Origin: Chryseobacterium sp. JJR-5R
Lineage (GTDB): Bacteria > Bacteroidota > Bacteroidia > Flavobacteriales > Weeksellaceae
Direction of reading: 5' to 3'
DNA: 64,000 bases
Assembly (NCBI RefSeq): GCF_034047335.1
Contig: NZ_CP139137.1
Location: 3,286,001-3,350,000 of the forward strand
The position numbers and the translations under genes are program-made. Every line of letters begins with the position of its first letter. Position 1 is the first letter of the stretch. Positions 1 through 9,728 of this stretch are shown here, piece after piece. The notes beneath the pieces are model-generated. The model was not told where the DNA came from. It ran no database searches and saw nothing but the letters and a program-made list of their open reading frames with translations.

Positions 1-1780
1 AATACAGTTTCCCGATAAGGCCCATCATAATGGACTGAGGAGTAATTGTAAAATACATGCCCATACTGGCGGATAAATTTCCTCTCCGCAACGAAAAACC
101 TAGTCTGTTAAGCTCAGCCGCTTCAGGATAGTGTTTCGGAACCTTAAAGTTGGGATGGTAGCCGCCTATCGTAAAAAGAAAATCTCCGCGGCTGTTTCCT
201 GAAAACCATAGGGCGAATACAAAACTTCCCTGAAGCTGAACTTCAGGAAACAGCAGATAACTTTCATCCGCAAGCTCTCCCCGTGCGATGACGGCTCCGG
301 AATTGAAATCAGCCTGCAGGGAAAAAGCAAATTTTATTCTGTAGACATCAGGAAGCTCCATAGTGCTTAATCCTAACATGTTAAATACCAGTCCGTTTTC
401 AATATCCAATGCAACGAGCGCGATGGTATCAATGATTTTGAAAGACTGAAACCTCAACCCGATGATGATCATGTACGAGCCTTCTTTGGCAGGAATGTAT
501 TTATTGAGTTTTGAAAAAACATCTTTTAAACTTTCATCAGGCCTCAGCCCGTTGTTCAACACGATCCGGATGAGCGGAAAGTTCCCAACTTCTTTTACCG
601 GAGGCAGAATGAAAGTCCTGTTCAGCCCAAAACCTATGGCCATTCCTTTGATTTCAAAAGCCGGATGCAGCGGAATTGTAATTCCCAGGTAGCCGAATGC
701 AAAGAGCGACGAATAACTGTTCTCTTTTACATAAGATGCCAGGGCGATGATCTCTATTTTTTTTAATTTGATCGTTACAAGACCGTTATATTCTTCGCGG
801 CTGCCGGAAATATCTCTGTAAAACCCTCCATACAGGGAAAAAGCCGGAGAATTGTATTGTAACGAAAGACCCTGTATGGAAAAACCGATCCCTTTCAACA
901 GTTCACCGGCTAATTTTTCTTTATCCCAGCCTTCACCCTTTCTAAAGGCTTTCAGGGTATTCAGGGAATGATTAATATCCAGTGCGATGTGTAAGCCGAT
1001 GACCTCAAACGAAAATTTGGAAATGGTTAGTTTTGCTGAAAGCAGGATGTATATGAGCTTTTTCCCGTCTTTAAAGTCTGCCCCTACTGAAATTTCACGT
1101 ATTGAAAAAGATGATTTTGTCTCATCTGCCGACGGAGGGTTTACTGCCTGCTGATTGCCGTCCTGTGTTTTTTGATTTTCCAATATCAGTAAATCATCAG
1201 GAAAAGAAATCAGAGTATTCCCGCTTCCCATACTGTATGTGATAAAAACATTTTCTCCTTCCTTTAATTCGATGGAGTTTTGGTTTGCCCGGAATTGTCC
1301 TGAATAAGGTAATGAAAGTCCTGAAAAATCCCCGGCAGATAGCGGCAATCCCTCCTTTTTCCTGCTTACATAGACAAATCCTGTTTTACTGACTGCATAT
1401 TGCCGTGGAATGTATTCGCCAACCAAAGGTAAACCGGCAAAACTAAATGAATTATTCAGCCATAAGCTGAACAGGGTGAATTTTTCAGTTCTGACAATGC
1501 TGATATCAGCTGCTCCGCCCCCAAAAGAAGCGGATATGGAAAACAGCGTTTTTTTACCTTCCGGCATGATAAGGCTAAACTCCACATTGTCCGGCAAAAT
1601 ATTTTCAACCAAAGAGAAAACAGCAGCATCTCCAATGATTTCCCTGATGACCGGTTTAACTTCACTGGCTTCTACTGTCAGGATGGTCTTTTTCTGATCT
1701 GCAATACCGGTGAATGTAAAGTTTCTCTGACAGATTTCCACATCAAGGGATAAGGATAAGTAAACCGCTCCACGTTCCAT
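1..1780 (-). CDS. DUF6603-like large protein (C-terminus beyond window edge)
   Basis: An open frame runs from an ATG at 1780 to the left edge without a stop, giving about 593 residues of a longer protein. There is no signal peptide. The visible part is rich in alternating hydrophobic beta-strands. Near the left edge it carries GGYHPNFKVP followed about 30 residues later by YFTITPQS, a pattern I recall from DUF6603 proteins; this is recognition from memory, not a search. The biochemical role of that family is not known to me. The ATG lies two bases after the stop of the tail-collar gene, so the two are almost certainly translated from one message as the last visible members of the operon that starts near 11805. 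Confidence 0.6.
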   Translation of the reverse strand, partial: MERGAVYLSLSLDVEICQRNFTFTGIADQKKTILTVEASEVKPVIREIIGDAAVFSLVENILPDNVEFSLIMPEGKKTLFSISASFGGGAADISIVRTEKFTLFSLWLNNSFSFAGLPLVGEYIPRQYAVSKTGFVYVSRKKEGLPLSAGDFSGLSLPYSGQFRANQNSIELKEGENVFITYSMGSGNTLISFPDDLLILENQKTQDGNQQAVNPPSADETKSSFSIREISVGADFKDGKKLIYILLSAKLTISKFSFEVIGLHIALDINHSLNTLKAFRKGEGWDKEKLAGELLKGIGFSIQGLSLQYNSPAFSLYGGFYRDISGSREEYNGLVTIKLKKIEIIALASYVKENSYSSLFAFGYLGITIPLHPAFEIKGMAIGFGLNRTFILPPVKEVGNFPLIRIVLNNGLRPDESLKDVFSKLNKYIPAKEGSYMIIIGLRFQSFKIIDTIALVALDIENGLVFNMLGLSTMELPDVYRIKFAFSLQADFNSGAVIARGELADESYLLFPEVQLQGSFVFALWFSGNSRGDFLFTIGGYHPNFKVPKHYPEAAELNRLGFSLRRGNLSASMGMYFTITPQSIMMGLIGKLY

Positions 1781-1782
1781 AT

Positions 1783-3969
1783 TTATTTTGCCTTTATAAT
1801 GTAGGTTACCGCATGATACGGAGGCCTGTTTTCATGTGGTTTTCCACCGCCCTCAGACTGCACGGGAGAATTAGAGATTGTCATAAAATATTTCTCTGAG
1901 CCGTTATTCCTGTCACTCCCATAGATGCCCCCGATTAAGGATTCCGACCTTGCCCAGCCCATGCCTTTGTCGCTAAATGGTGAATCGTAGCTTTTGACGG
2001 CTTTTAGCTGGTGATTATGGGCGGGCATCTGGTCTTTGCCTAAAACCACTTCATCTGCACCGCCTGTCTCACCAAGACTGTATCTGCCTCCTGCACCTGG
2101 TAAAAAACGGTTCCTTAAATCCGGAACTTTTTTATTCATATAGGGAAGCAGGTTGTATAATTCAGGGTAAAGTGCTGCATTGATGCTGCTGCCATCACAA
2201 AGCAGCCAGCCTTCCGGTATTTTGCTGCTGTAGAAAGCGATAATGCTTCCAACAGGCAGTTCAGGAATCTTAGGAGCCGGAGGGGCTTTTAAATTCAGGC
2301 GGAACGGGATAACACCATCGTTATAGTTCTGTACGTTTTCAAACTTAATGAAGAACGGATATTTTCCGGCCGGGAATGATGGTGTTAATTCATTAAATTT
2401 CAGCCCTGAAATGCATAATCTGATGATCCCGTCAGGTTTGATCATACTTTTTCCGGTGGCTGAAACAGCTACTTCCTTTGCAGCGGTTTTGTACTGGTAG
2501 GCAAATTCAGCCGCCGGCACAAAAATTTTTCTGGATTCATCGAATTTCTGAATGTCAATCTTTATTTTGTCCGAAGAATTCTCTTTAATAAGCTGATTCC
2601 AGAAACGGGAATTAAGCTTTAACCTGGATTGGCTGTTCAGCGAAGGGTCATTACTGAAGATAATATCGTTATCTGACGTGTTGATTATATTAATCATGAA
2701 AGAATTCGTGTTTTCTGCACCACAGATCATGCCCTGTTCTTCCAGCACCATGATCTCAAACGGAACTGATGATTTCCGGGACAAGTCTGTTGCTGGGATC
2801 AGATGATCAACAGTCAGATAATCACAAACCTCAACCGGGTTATTATTTTCAAAGATGGTAACGCCTGATATTTCACACTGGACAAATACCTGAGCCGTGT
2901 TGGTTACATTGGTTATTCTAAGGTCAGGCAGCCTGTACTCCAGCTGCCCGTCCGTCATATTCAGCAGTATGTGGATTTCCTCATGGTCTTCCTTTATATT
3001 CCAGCTTTCAGAAAAGGGATCAGCCTTATTTAAAAATCCTTTTTTAAACTTTAATGTAATTTTGGAATCTGCATTTCGTTTTGTAAAAGAATAATGGTCG
3101 AGGGACAGCCTTAAAACATACCTTTCCCCGTTTCTGTCTATGATATGAATGCCCTTGTATTCCTTATCTTTGTGAAGGGTAAAAATATCAAATCCGATTT
3201 TGGCCCTATACGAATACTTTGAAGAAATATTAATTCCTCTTTCAATATAAGGGTTAATTTCTTCCGCATTCATCCCCTCAAAAATATAAAGGTCCGAAAT
3301 ACCCAATTCACCATTATTTTTCTCTTCCCCAAAGGTCAGCGATTGTACTTTAGCCAGTTGAATCGGGGTGTTCAGTTTTTCAGAAAGAAGAAAGCTGTGC
3401 TTCCCGCTGGAATCCGTCCCGGGGTCATGAGAATTAAGTATGGCGTGTGTATGAATTACGCTTAATTCGATCTTCCCGGAAGGGCTGATTTCAAGATTGA
3501 AATTGTACCAGGAGTCATAACCGGTTTCTATTTCCGTATCCAGAAAGACCGGGCCGGAAACAGCTGAATTGCTTTCCTGTATCGTATATTCCACCCCTAT
3601 TTTTGCCATTGAACCCTGCTCCGCAGCTTTGAGATGGTACTTTATGACATATTCATCTGCCTGAAATCCGAATAAAATAAATCCGTCCTTGCTTTTATAT
3701 TTAATAAGATTTGTATTCAGGAAGAAATTGAACGTAAAATTTTTATTCCTGAAAATGAGGTCATTTTCACCTGTTTCCACATTCATCGTGGCAGTATCCT
3801 TTATCCTTAAAAATGAACCTTTGAAACGGTCAAAATTAATTAAAGGCAGAACAGGATGACTGATCTTAAGCCTGATATTGCAATTGTTCTTATGATCTGT
3901 CCAAGTATTAATGATCTGATCAGAATGGTCAGACTGATCTAATGAGCAGTAAAAAATTTCTTTATTCAT
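1783..3969 (-). CDS. Phage tail-collar domain protein
   Basis: The 728-residue protein has two parts. Residues 571-728 form a tail-collar domain of the kind found at the tips of phage tail fibres: PVGSIIAFY, then GWLLCDG, VPDLRNRFLPG, MPAHNH, and a closing ENRPPYHAVTYIIK. The first 570 residues are beta-rich and not recognised. A stretch around residues 130-200 resembles a lectin-like sandwich (weak inference). There is no signal peptide. It starts two bases after the 1660-residue gene and ends two bases before the DUF6603-like gene, so the three form a tightly coupled unit. Collar domains also occur in non-phage surface proteins of Bacteroidota, and no capsid, portal, terminase or sheath gene is present, so a prophage reading is not supported. 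Confidence 0.8.
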   Translation of the reverse strand: MNKEIFYCSLDQSDHSDQIINTWTDHKNNCNIRLKISHPVLPLINFDRFKGSFLRIKDTATMNVETGENDLIFRNKNFTFNFFLNTNLIKYKSKDGFILFGFQADEYVIKYHLKAAEQGSMAKIGVEYTIQESNSAVSGPVFLDTEIETGYDSWYNFNLEISPSGKIELSVIHTHAILNSHDPGTDSSGKHSFLLSEKLNTPIQLAKVQSLTFGEEKNNGELGISDLYIFEGMNAEEINPYIERGINISSKYSYRAKIGFDIFTLHKDKEYKGIHIIDRNGERYVLRLSLDHYSFTKRNADSKITLKFKKGFLNKADPFSESWNIKEDHEEIHILLNMTDGQLEYRLPDLRITNVTNTAQVFVQCEISGVTIFENNNPVEVCDYLTVDHLIPATDLSRKSSVPFEIMVLEEQGMICGAENTNSFMINIINTSDNDIIFSNDPSLNSQSRLKLNSRFWNQLIKENSSDKIKIDIQKFDESRKIFVPAAEFAYQYKTAAKEVAVSATGKSMIKPDGIIRLCISGLKFNELTPSFPAGKYPFFIKFENVQNYNDGVIPFRLNLKAPPAPKIPELPVGSIIAFYSSKIPEGWLLCDGSSINAALYPELYNLLPYMNKKVPDLRNRFLPGAGGRYSLGETGGADEVVLGKDQMPAHNHQLKAVKSYDSPFSDKGMGWARSESLIGGIYGSDRNNGSEKYFMTISNSPVQSEGGGKPHENRPPYHAVTYIIKAK

Positions 3970-3971
3970 GG

Positions 3972-6900
3972 TTAATTATTAGTAGATTTGATCGATAGCC
4001 ATCCTTCTCTCATTTCAACTTCAGGTACTTCTGTGGTATAGGTGCTAAAGTCGTTTATAAATGATATTGCATGCTTGTTTTCAACAATGAACTTAAACGT
4101 ATTATAATGAATATGAAACTTTTGCATAAAATTGCTGTCTTTTGAACCCATAATTTCGTGAAGCTTTGTTCGGACTGACTCTGATCTGATAAGATTTTGA
4201 TCAGCATTAAAAACCAGGTTTTCAACCCTTTCAAAAAAATCAAGTAAAATCTCCGTCGTTTCTTTACCCTCTGCTGTCATTTCCTTTCTCACAGATTGCA
4301 GGTGTCTGATGGTAATGTCCTTAACAGAACCGGCTTCGAAAGCTTTTGAGAAAGTTTCAATTTTGAGCAATTGCCCCCTGCATACCTCATCCGCGTTTGG
4401 CAATCTGCCTGTCTGTTCAAGGTTTTCCACGGAAAAGGCATCATTCAGGTAATGCAGATGGTTATATACGGTCTCGAATTCGGAATATTTTTTTTCATTG
4501 AGAAAATAGATGTACTCCCCTGTAAAAAAGTCGTCGGTTTCCAGCAGCTCAGATTGCAGATATTCATCAGCACAGAGCGATAAATTTAAATAAGTGAGAA
4601 GCTCATCCTCCACATTTACAAGCTTTACATTCTGAATTTTAACTTCTTTCCGTTCTTCGGGATTAACAGGAACCAGATTATTCAACAGAAGGCTATTTTC
4701 AGAATCCTGCTGAGCCATGAAATATTTTCCGGTGACAACAACGTATCGGGCATCCTCAAAAATAGGGGTATTGTAGATAAATCCCTGTTCGATAAGCTCT
4801 TTTTTAAATCCTGAAATTTTAGATCCTTTGATCCTGCAGATGGGATATTCCGCTCCGAAATTTACATGGAATTTTTGCCAGCGCTTCTCATAGGATTTTA
4901 ACTCTACATATTCATAAATCATCTTATCGAAAGGATGCTGCAGGTGAACTGTTTCCGGCAGCAGATAGGTTTCCGGATTATTTTTAAGGGAGGGTTTAAC
5001 ATCGGTGATTATTTTTCTTTGTAATAGAAAACTTTTTAAATGATCCGTGGATTCGAAAAAAAACTTAATATTACATTTTTTAAGATCGATGGATTTTGCC
5101 TGTGTCAACCTTAATTTGCTGAGAGGGTTTTTTGCGCTGACCGGCTCTTTAGCCTTCTTTTTTTTAAGCTCTATCCAGCTCCACTGATAGCGGCTGTCTT
5201 TCAAGAGGGTTATTTCAAAATGATTTACCGGGGTTACAACAGGTCCCGTGTACAGGGTGAGTGCGATCCGCTTCAAAGATTCCTTAATTTCTTTGTACGG
5301 GATTTCAAACTTTCTGACCGGCAGGATACCGGATTTAATGAAAAGGTCACCTTCAGGATGCATAAGCATCAAATAGGATTTTGATCTTAACCCGTGCGAA
5401 ACCGACAAAAAACTATTGCGGTCTTCATGTTTTAATTTTAATCCTTCAGAAAGGGTTACCTCAGATTTCTTTAAATCGTTGGACTTTAACCTGAATGAAG
5501 ATTCGTAAGGCATAAGAACACCGTTCTCCAGCAGTTTTTTCCAGACTATATTCCCTTCAGTGATGTAATATTTCAGAAATTCATTTTTACTTATAAAAGG
5601 TTTATTATGGTCTGAAGCAAGCTTTTCTAGAAATTCGTCCAACATTACAGAAGCTGCATTTACCCTGTAGGTACAGTCTGTCCCGGCAATCAGCTCGTCA
5701 ATTTTTTTAAGGTTCCTGATTACTGCTTTTTCGGAATAATTAAAATACAGGTTGTCGGAAAGAACAGCGTCTTCACGGTCTTCCGTAGTATCACAATACC
5801 AGTAGGCTACACAGCCGTCATTATACTGGCTGTGGTCCCCGACGCTTATCGGGATCCTGACTTCCGAATGTTTAAGATCGTTTCTCTGTCCGCCGCTGTC
5901 TGCAAATTTCTTCTGGCTTTCTTTGCTTAAGTCATGAAATACCCTTCCCTTTATAAGGATCTCAACATGAATCATGGTGATTGCCAGCGGCATTGCAGAT
6001 ATGCTTTCCGCCAAAGATGCATTACGGGTGGTCTCCGGCTCAATGTGGTCCAATGTCAGAATAACCTGACGGATGATATCTTCTACCGCTTTTGGGCTGT
6101 TGTTCAATTTTGAATACAGCCAGCTCAAGGTTTTCCTCAGGTATATGTTTTCATCTAAAAAATCAAAGTCTTCATCAAAGACGCTGCTGGCCACATGGTA
6201 TTCAAACGGAGAAAATTCCCATTTTCCTTTATTGTTAAAAGCCCCCAAATAACTTCCCCTGTAGTTGAAAAACTCCAATCTGTTGCTGATTTTATTAATA
6301 ACCAGCCAGCCTAAGACCGGTGAATCTGTTTTCGGGAGTTTTTCCCATTTACCGGAAATGGCTGCAGGCTGTGCCCATCTGGGCGGTAAGGAAATCCAGT
6401 TTTTTTTATCCTGAATTTGCTGGTGGTATCCCGTAGATATCTTATCAATACGGATAATTTTGTCCCTTCCGAAAGTATCGATGAGCCGTAATCGGTCTAT
6501 TTTAAAAGCACCGTTTCTGAAGGGATTGAACTGGGCGCCTGAATTGGGCGTCAACAGGTTTAATTTCCCCTCATACCTTTTAATCAGCCGTGAAATGGCA
6601 GATGCAAGTTCCTTATGGTCTGAAAATCCGTTAGGAATAAGCGGCATGATATTAAGTGCACTTGTTCTTTGGGTGAAGATATAATTAAAGTCACTCAGCG
6701 TGATCTCCAATAAGCTGATCCCGTTAAGGTCAGCTTTTATTTTCTCAATATATTCTTTGTTTCCTGAAGCTGATTTTCTGCTGTTTACGGTCTCATTTGT
6801 GTTGCCTGTAATCTGGACTTTTGCAATATCCTGGCTCTTTAAAAATGCATTCAGTTTGTTTTCAATGAATCCTTTAACCGTGTCATTGACAAAGGAAGAG

Positions 6901-8954
6901 CCATAGTACAGGTTCGGGTTTCTGGAATAGGTTAAATTCTGCAGGCGGTCATTTTTTACCAGATCTGCATTCTGGTCATCCAGCATATAGCTGGACGTTA
7001 AAAAATCAGGAAGGAAATCAGGGGATGCTTCTGTATTTTTATTTGACAGAAAGAAAGCTTCCCAATCTATTTTATAGGTATTCCAGGAATTTAAGGTACT
7101 TTGTTTTTCAAACGGATTTTTAACCGAACGGTATTCGCAGTTGAAAAGGCCATGTTCCACATAAACCTCTTTCTGCGCTTCTTTATAAGAATTCCTCAGG
7201 TAATCTATGGAACTGCCCGATGATCTTCTGTTATTATTATTTTCGTAAACAATAACGGAAGGAGCAATCGGTTCGTGATAATGCAGATTATCTTTCAATT
7301 CTAAAACAAATTCTTTTTGCAATGAACCGGAAATACTCTTTTTCAGATTTTCAACGCTCCGCTCTAAGATCTTAATTTTACTTTCTGTCTTTGTGATAAA
7401 AGGCAATAGCTTTCTCTCAATGATGAGCCTGATGTCTGCACTTGAAACATCTTCTTTTTTATAAACAAGCAGGCTCATAAGATAGGTATGCCAATCTATA
7501 TAGATACATTCCAGGTCATGGTATAGAATATTTTTTTCGGAATCAAGCTGATCCTGATCGACATTCAGTAATTTCAGTTTTTTTTCAACAGATTGGGATA
7601 CGGCAGGCTTTTCAGGCTGGCTTTTGTGAGGGTCTGCTGCAACAATTTCCCATCTGCCGGTTGCCCGTATTGACCTGAATTGGTTTTCATGTCTCAGATG
7701 GCGTAAGCGGCTCACCCAGTCCAGGTTTTTATCATTGAGTTCACCCCAGTTTAATATGGCTTCGAGCCGTTCTTCCTGAACGAGTTTTTCAACGTTGCCA
7801 TAGTCTTTCAGAAGAACTGCCGTTAATGCTTCCGGGAGCGTATTGGCAATTGAAACATTAAGAGACTCAGATTTTTCTTCTCTCAGGCTGTTTTCACTGG
7901 GTTTATACTCCCATGTGCCGCAGCAGATGGTTTCGATGTCTTTCTCCTGCCTGTACCGGGCATCGAATCCTTTTATTTCACATTCCCGGATACTGACCGT
8001 GGATTCCGAAAGATGGACCGCATATTTTTCCGCATGGAAAAAACCGGTATCCATCAGATACCGGAAGGCATGGTCCGTATCGAAAATGAGGGCTTTATCT
8101 ATTTCGCGGAGGATTTCAAGAGGATCAAAAGTATTTGGAAATTCCTGACTGGTCACAGCCTGCCCGGAAATCTGCCCTTTTCTGAAGAGGTCATCCCGAT
8201 GCATCTGATCCAAATCCAAACCTTTTGCCCTTTCCTTTAATTTTTTCCGGTTGATCTCCATTAACTTTTTGAAATAGTTATGGTCCTTTTTGTTCCTGCT
8301 GTAAAAACCTGTAATGGAATACCTAGCATCCGCCGTTTCATCAAAATTCAGGTCATGGAAGCCAAAGATACTTCTGCAGTTGCCGTAATGCATATCAAAT
8401 GAAAGGCTACCCCAGCCTAATGCCGTAAGATGGTCAAGATAATTTCCCTGATCCTGCTTTTCTTTTGTCCCGGGATATTTTCTGCCTACATAATCAAATG
8501 TAAAACCCTCTTTAAGATTCGAAGCAGCAGGTTCATTTACATTGGGATTGGGATAGGTACAGATTCCGGTACCCGGCAATGCGGGATCATTGATGTCCCA
8601 GATATAATCGCTTTCTATGATCCATTCTTCCTTTTTATTTCGCTGCTCCTTAACAATGAGCCATCTGTTGGGTACTTCCGGCAATTGTCCGTTTTCATCA
8701 AATGTTTTCAGAAGGGAAGGAAGATTCCAGTGCAGATGCAGTCCTTTGTCCAGCAGGATCATATTGTCATTTGAAAAAGGCCGTGGAATAACCGATTGAG
8801 TAACAAACGGCGCAAGCGCATTGATAAAAGCCTCTTTCTCTTTATTGAACCAGGGGATGTTTTCAAATACAATGTCCTGACCGATTACCTGGGTAGGTTC
8901 AGTAAGCAAAAGAGATCGGATATTCAAAGGAAGTTTAAATAGCATTTTTAGCAA
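3972..8954 (-). CDS. Uncharacterised 1660-residue protein
   Basis: I do not recognise a domain of known function. The N-terminus lacks a signal peptide. Residues 71-80 read GLHLHWNLPS and 94-103 VPNRWLIVKE; similar H-L-H-W and PNRW blocks recur, as far as I recall, in very large uncharacterised bacterial proteins. The middle (about residues 500-620) is highly charged and predicted by eye to contain helical, coiled-coil-like stretches; the rest is mixed and soluble-looking, with no membrane segments. The frame is intact across nearly 5 kb, which argues for selection. It lies 83 bases after the 202-residue gene and two bases before the tail-collar gene. A scaffold or toxin-sized component of a multi-protein surface assembly is possible, but nothing in the sequence proves it. 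Confidence 0.8.
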   Translation of the reverse strand: MLKMLFKLPLNIRSLLLTEPTQVIGQDIVFENIPWFNKEKEAFINALAPFVTQSVIPRPFSNDNMILLDKGLHLHWNLPSLLKTFDENGQLPEVPNRWLIVKEQRNKKEEWIIESDYIWDINDPALPGTGICTYPNPNVNEPAASNLKEGFTFDYVGRKYPGTKEKQDQGNYLDHLTALGWGSLSFDMHYGNCRSIFGFHDLNFDETADARYSITGFYSRNKKDHNYFKKLMEINRKKLKERAKGLDLDQMHRDDLFRKGQISGQAVTSQEFPNTFDPLEILREIDKALIFDTDHAFRYLMDTGFFHAEKYAVHLSESTVSIRECEIKGFDARYRQEKDIETICCGTWEYKPSENSLREEKSESLNVSIANTLPEALTAVLLKDYGNVEKLVQEERLEAILNWGELNDKNLDWVSRLRHLRHENQFRSIRATGRWEIVAADPHKSQPEKPAVSQSVEKKLKLLNVDQDQLDSEKNILYHDLECIYIDWHTYLMSLLVYKKEDVSSADIRLIIERKLLPFITKTESKIKILERSVENLKKSISGSLQKEFVLELKDNLHYHEPIAPSVIVYENNNNRRSSGSSIDYLRNSYKEAQKEVYVEHGLFNCEYRSVKNPFEKQSTLNSWNTYKIDWEAFFLSNKNTEASPDFLPDFLTSSYMLDDQNADLVKNDRLQNLTYSRNPNLYYGSSFVNDTVKGFIENKLNAFLKSQDIAKVQITGNTNETVNSRKSASGNKEYIEKIKADLNGISLLEITLSDFNYIFTQRTSALNIMPLIPNGFSDHKELASAISRLIKRYEGKLNLLTPNSGAQFNPFRNGAFKIDRLRLIDTFGRDKIIRIDKISTGYHQQIQDKKNWISLPPRWAQPAAISGKWEKLPKTDSPVLGWLVINKISNRLEFFNYRGSYLGAFNNKGKWEFSPFEYHVASSVFDEDFDFLDENIYLRKTLSWLYSKLNNSPKAVEDIIRQVILTLDHIEPETTRNASLAESISAMPLAITMIHVEILIKGRVFHDLSKESQKKFADSGGQRNDLKHSEVRIPISVGDHSQYNDGCVAYWYCDTTEDREDAVLSDNLYFNYSEKAVIRNLKKIDELIAGTDCTYRVNAASVMLDEFLEKLASDHNKPFISKNEFLKYYITEGNIVWKKLLENGVLMPYESSFRLKSNDLKKSEVTLSEGLKLKHEDRNSFLSVSHGLRSKSYLMLMHPEGDLFIKSGILPVRKFEIPYKEIKESLKRIALTLYTGPVVTPVNHFEITLLKDSRYQWSWIELKKKKAKEPVSAKNPLSKLRLTQAKSIDLKKCNIKFFFESTDHLKSFLLQRKIITDVKPSLKNNPETYLLPETVHLQHPFDKMIYEYVELKSYEKRWQKFHVNFGAEYPICRIKGSKISGFKKELIEQGFIYNTPIFEDARYVVVTGKYFMAQQDSENSLLLNNLVPVNPEERKEVKIQNVKLVNVEDELLTYLNLSLCADEYLQSELLETDDFFTGEYIYFLNEKKYSEFETVYNHLHYLNDAFSVENLEQTGRLPNADEVCRGQLLKIETFSKAFEAGSVKDITIRHLQSVRKEMTAEGKETTEILLDFFERVENLVFNADQNLIRSESVRTKLHEIMGSKDSNFMQKFHIHYNTFKFIVENKHAISFINDFSTYTTEVPEVEMREGWLSIKSTNN

Positions 8955-9037
8955 TGATATTAATAAAAGATAGCAGATAGAATGAATCTATCTGCCTGTA
9001 TAAGTGTAAGGAACTGAATGATGATTGATCTTCAGGT

Positions 9038-9646
9038 CTATTGTTTTTCAGGATCAGGATTAGGATTAGGATCAGTTGCCACTACTTTCTCTTTCTTAGG
9101 GTCAGTTGCTGCTACTTCTTCTTTCTTAAGATCAGCTGCAACTACTTCCTCTTTCTCAGGGTCAGTTGCCACTACTTCCTTTTTCTCATTCTCCAGCCAT
9201 TTTCTAAAATCAGAGCCGGTTACTTTTGAATCTTTTCCGTATTTCAGATATCCTATTGCAAGCTTCTTAAGTGTAATGTCAAAAGGGACCTCTTCTCCGA
9301 TTTTAGCATTTTTTAATTTTTCTGCATCTGCCTCAATGTCAATAAAAGCTCTGATGTAACTATTGTTTTCACCATCTGCGGTAAGTGTATTTCCTTTGTA
9401 CTCCAACCCTATTTTTGCCGTTGTGTCAGGAGAAATAAATTTTTTAAAGAAATCACTCTTTTCCAATAAGCCTTGGGAGCTTGTATCGAATTTAATTTTA
9501 TTAACTTTAATTCCAGCACCTAAGGTTCTGAGCGCATATAATTTCTCATCTGTATTAATAATCCCTTCGAGTTCCCCTTCCCAAAGGTCAACTTTTGCGT
9601 AGGCTATCAGGCTTGAGCCTCCTGTGTTTTCTGTAGTTTCTGGCAT
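9038..9646 (-). CDS. Unknown 202-residue protein with repeat tail
   Basis: Residues 1-150 form an unrecognised globular domain without a signal peptide. From about residue 155 the protein turns into a low-complexity tail made of four degenerate ten-residue units of the type EVVATDPEKE, ending in NPNPDPEKQ. The repeat is visible in the DNA as roughly 30-base units between about 9069 and 9186. Such acidic, Lys/Glu-rich tails are often flexible linkers and change length by slippage. It sits between the 262-residue unknown gene (82 bases upstream) and the 1660-residue gene (83 bases downstream), all on the minus strand, so it probably belongs to the same operon. No function is assigned. Confidence 0.7.
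   Translation of the reverse strand: MPETTENTGGSSLIAYAKVDLWEGELEGIINTDEKLYALRTLGAGIKVNKIKFDTSSQGLLEKSDFFKKFISPDTTAKIGLEYKGNTLTADGENNSYIRAFIDIEADAEKLKNAKIGEEVPFDITLKKLAIGYLKYGKDSKVTGSDFRKWLENEKKEVVATDPEKEEVVAADLKKEEVAATDPKKEKVVATDPNPNPDPEKQ
9069..9186 (-). repeat. Tandem 30-base coding repeats
   Basis: About four imperfect copies of a 30-base unit encode the KKE-VVATDP-type tail of the 202-residue protein. Copies differ by a few bases, so the array is old enough to have diverged but could still vary in copy number. Confidence 0.7.
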
Positions 9647-9728
9647 TTTTGCTTATTTTTATTATAATTATAAAATGTTAGAGTTATATCACCTTTTATT
9701 TAGCTTCTTTATTAATTCGAAGAGTTTG

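Noticed and set aside
1783..3969. Prophage or tailocin because of the tail-collar domain
   Set aside because: No capsid, portal, terminase, sheath or tube gene in the window, and collar domains also occur in other surface proteins.
9018..9359. Plus-strand frames with repeats of SGSVATTSF type
   Set aside because: Shadow of the repeat tail of the minus-strand 202-residue gene.
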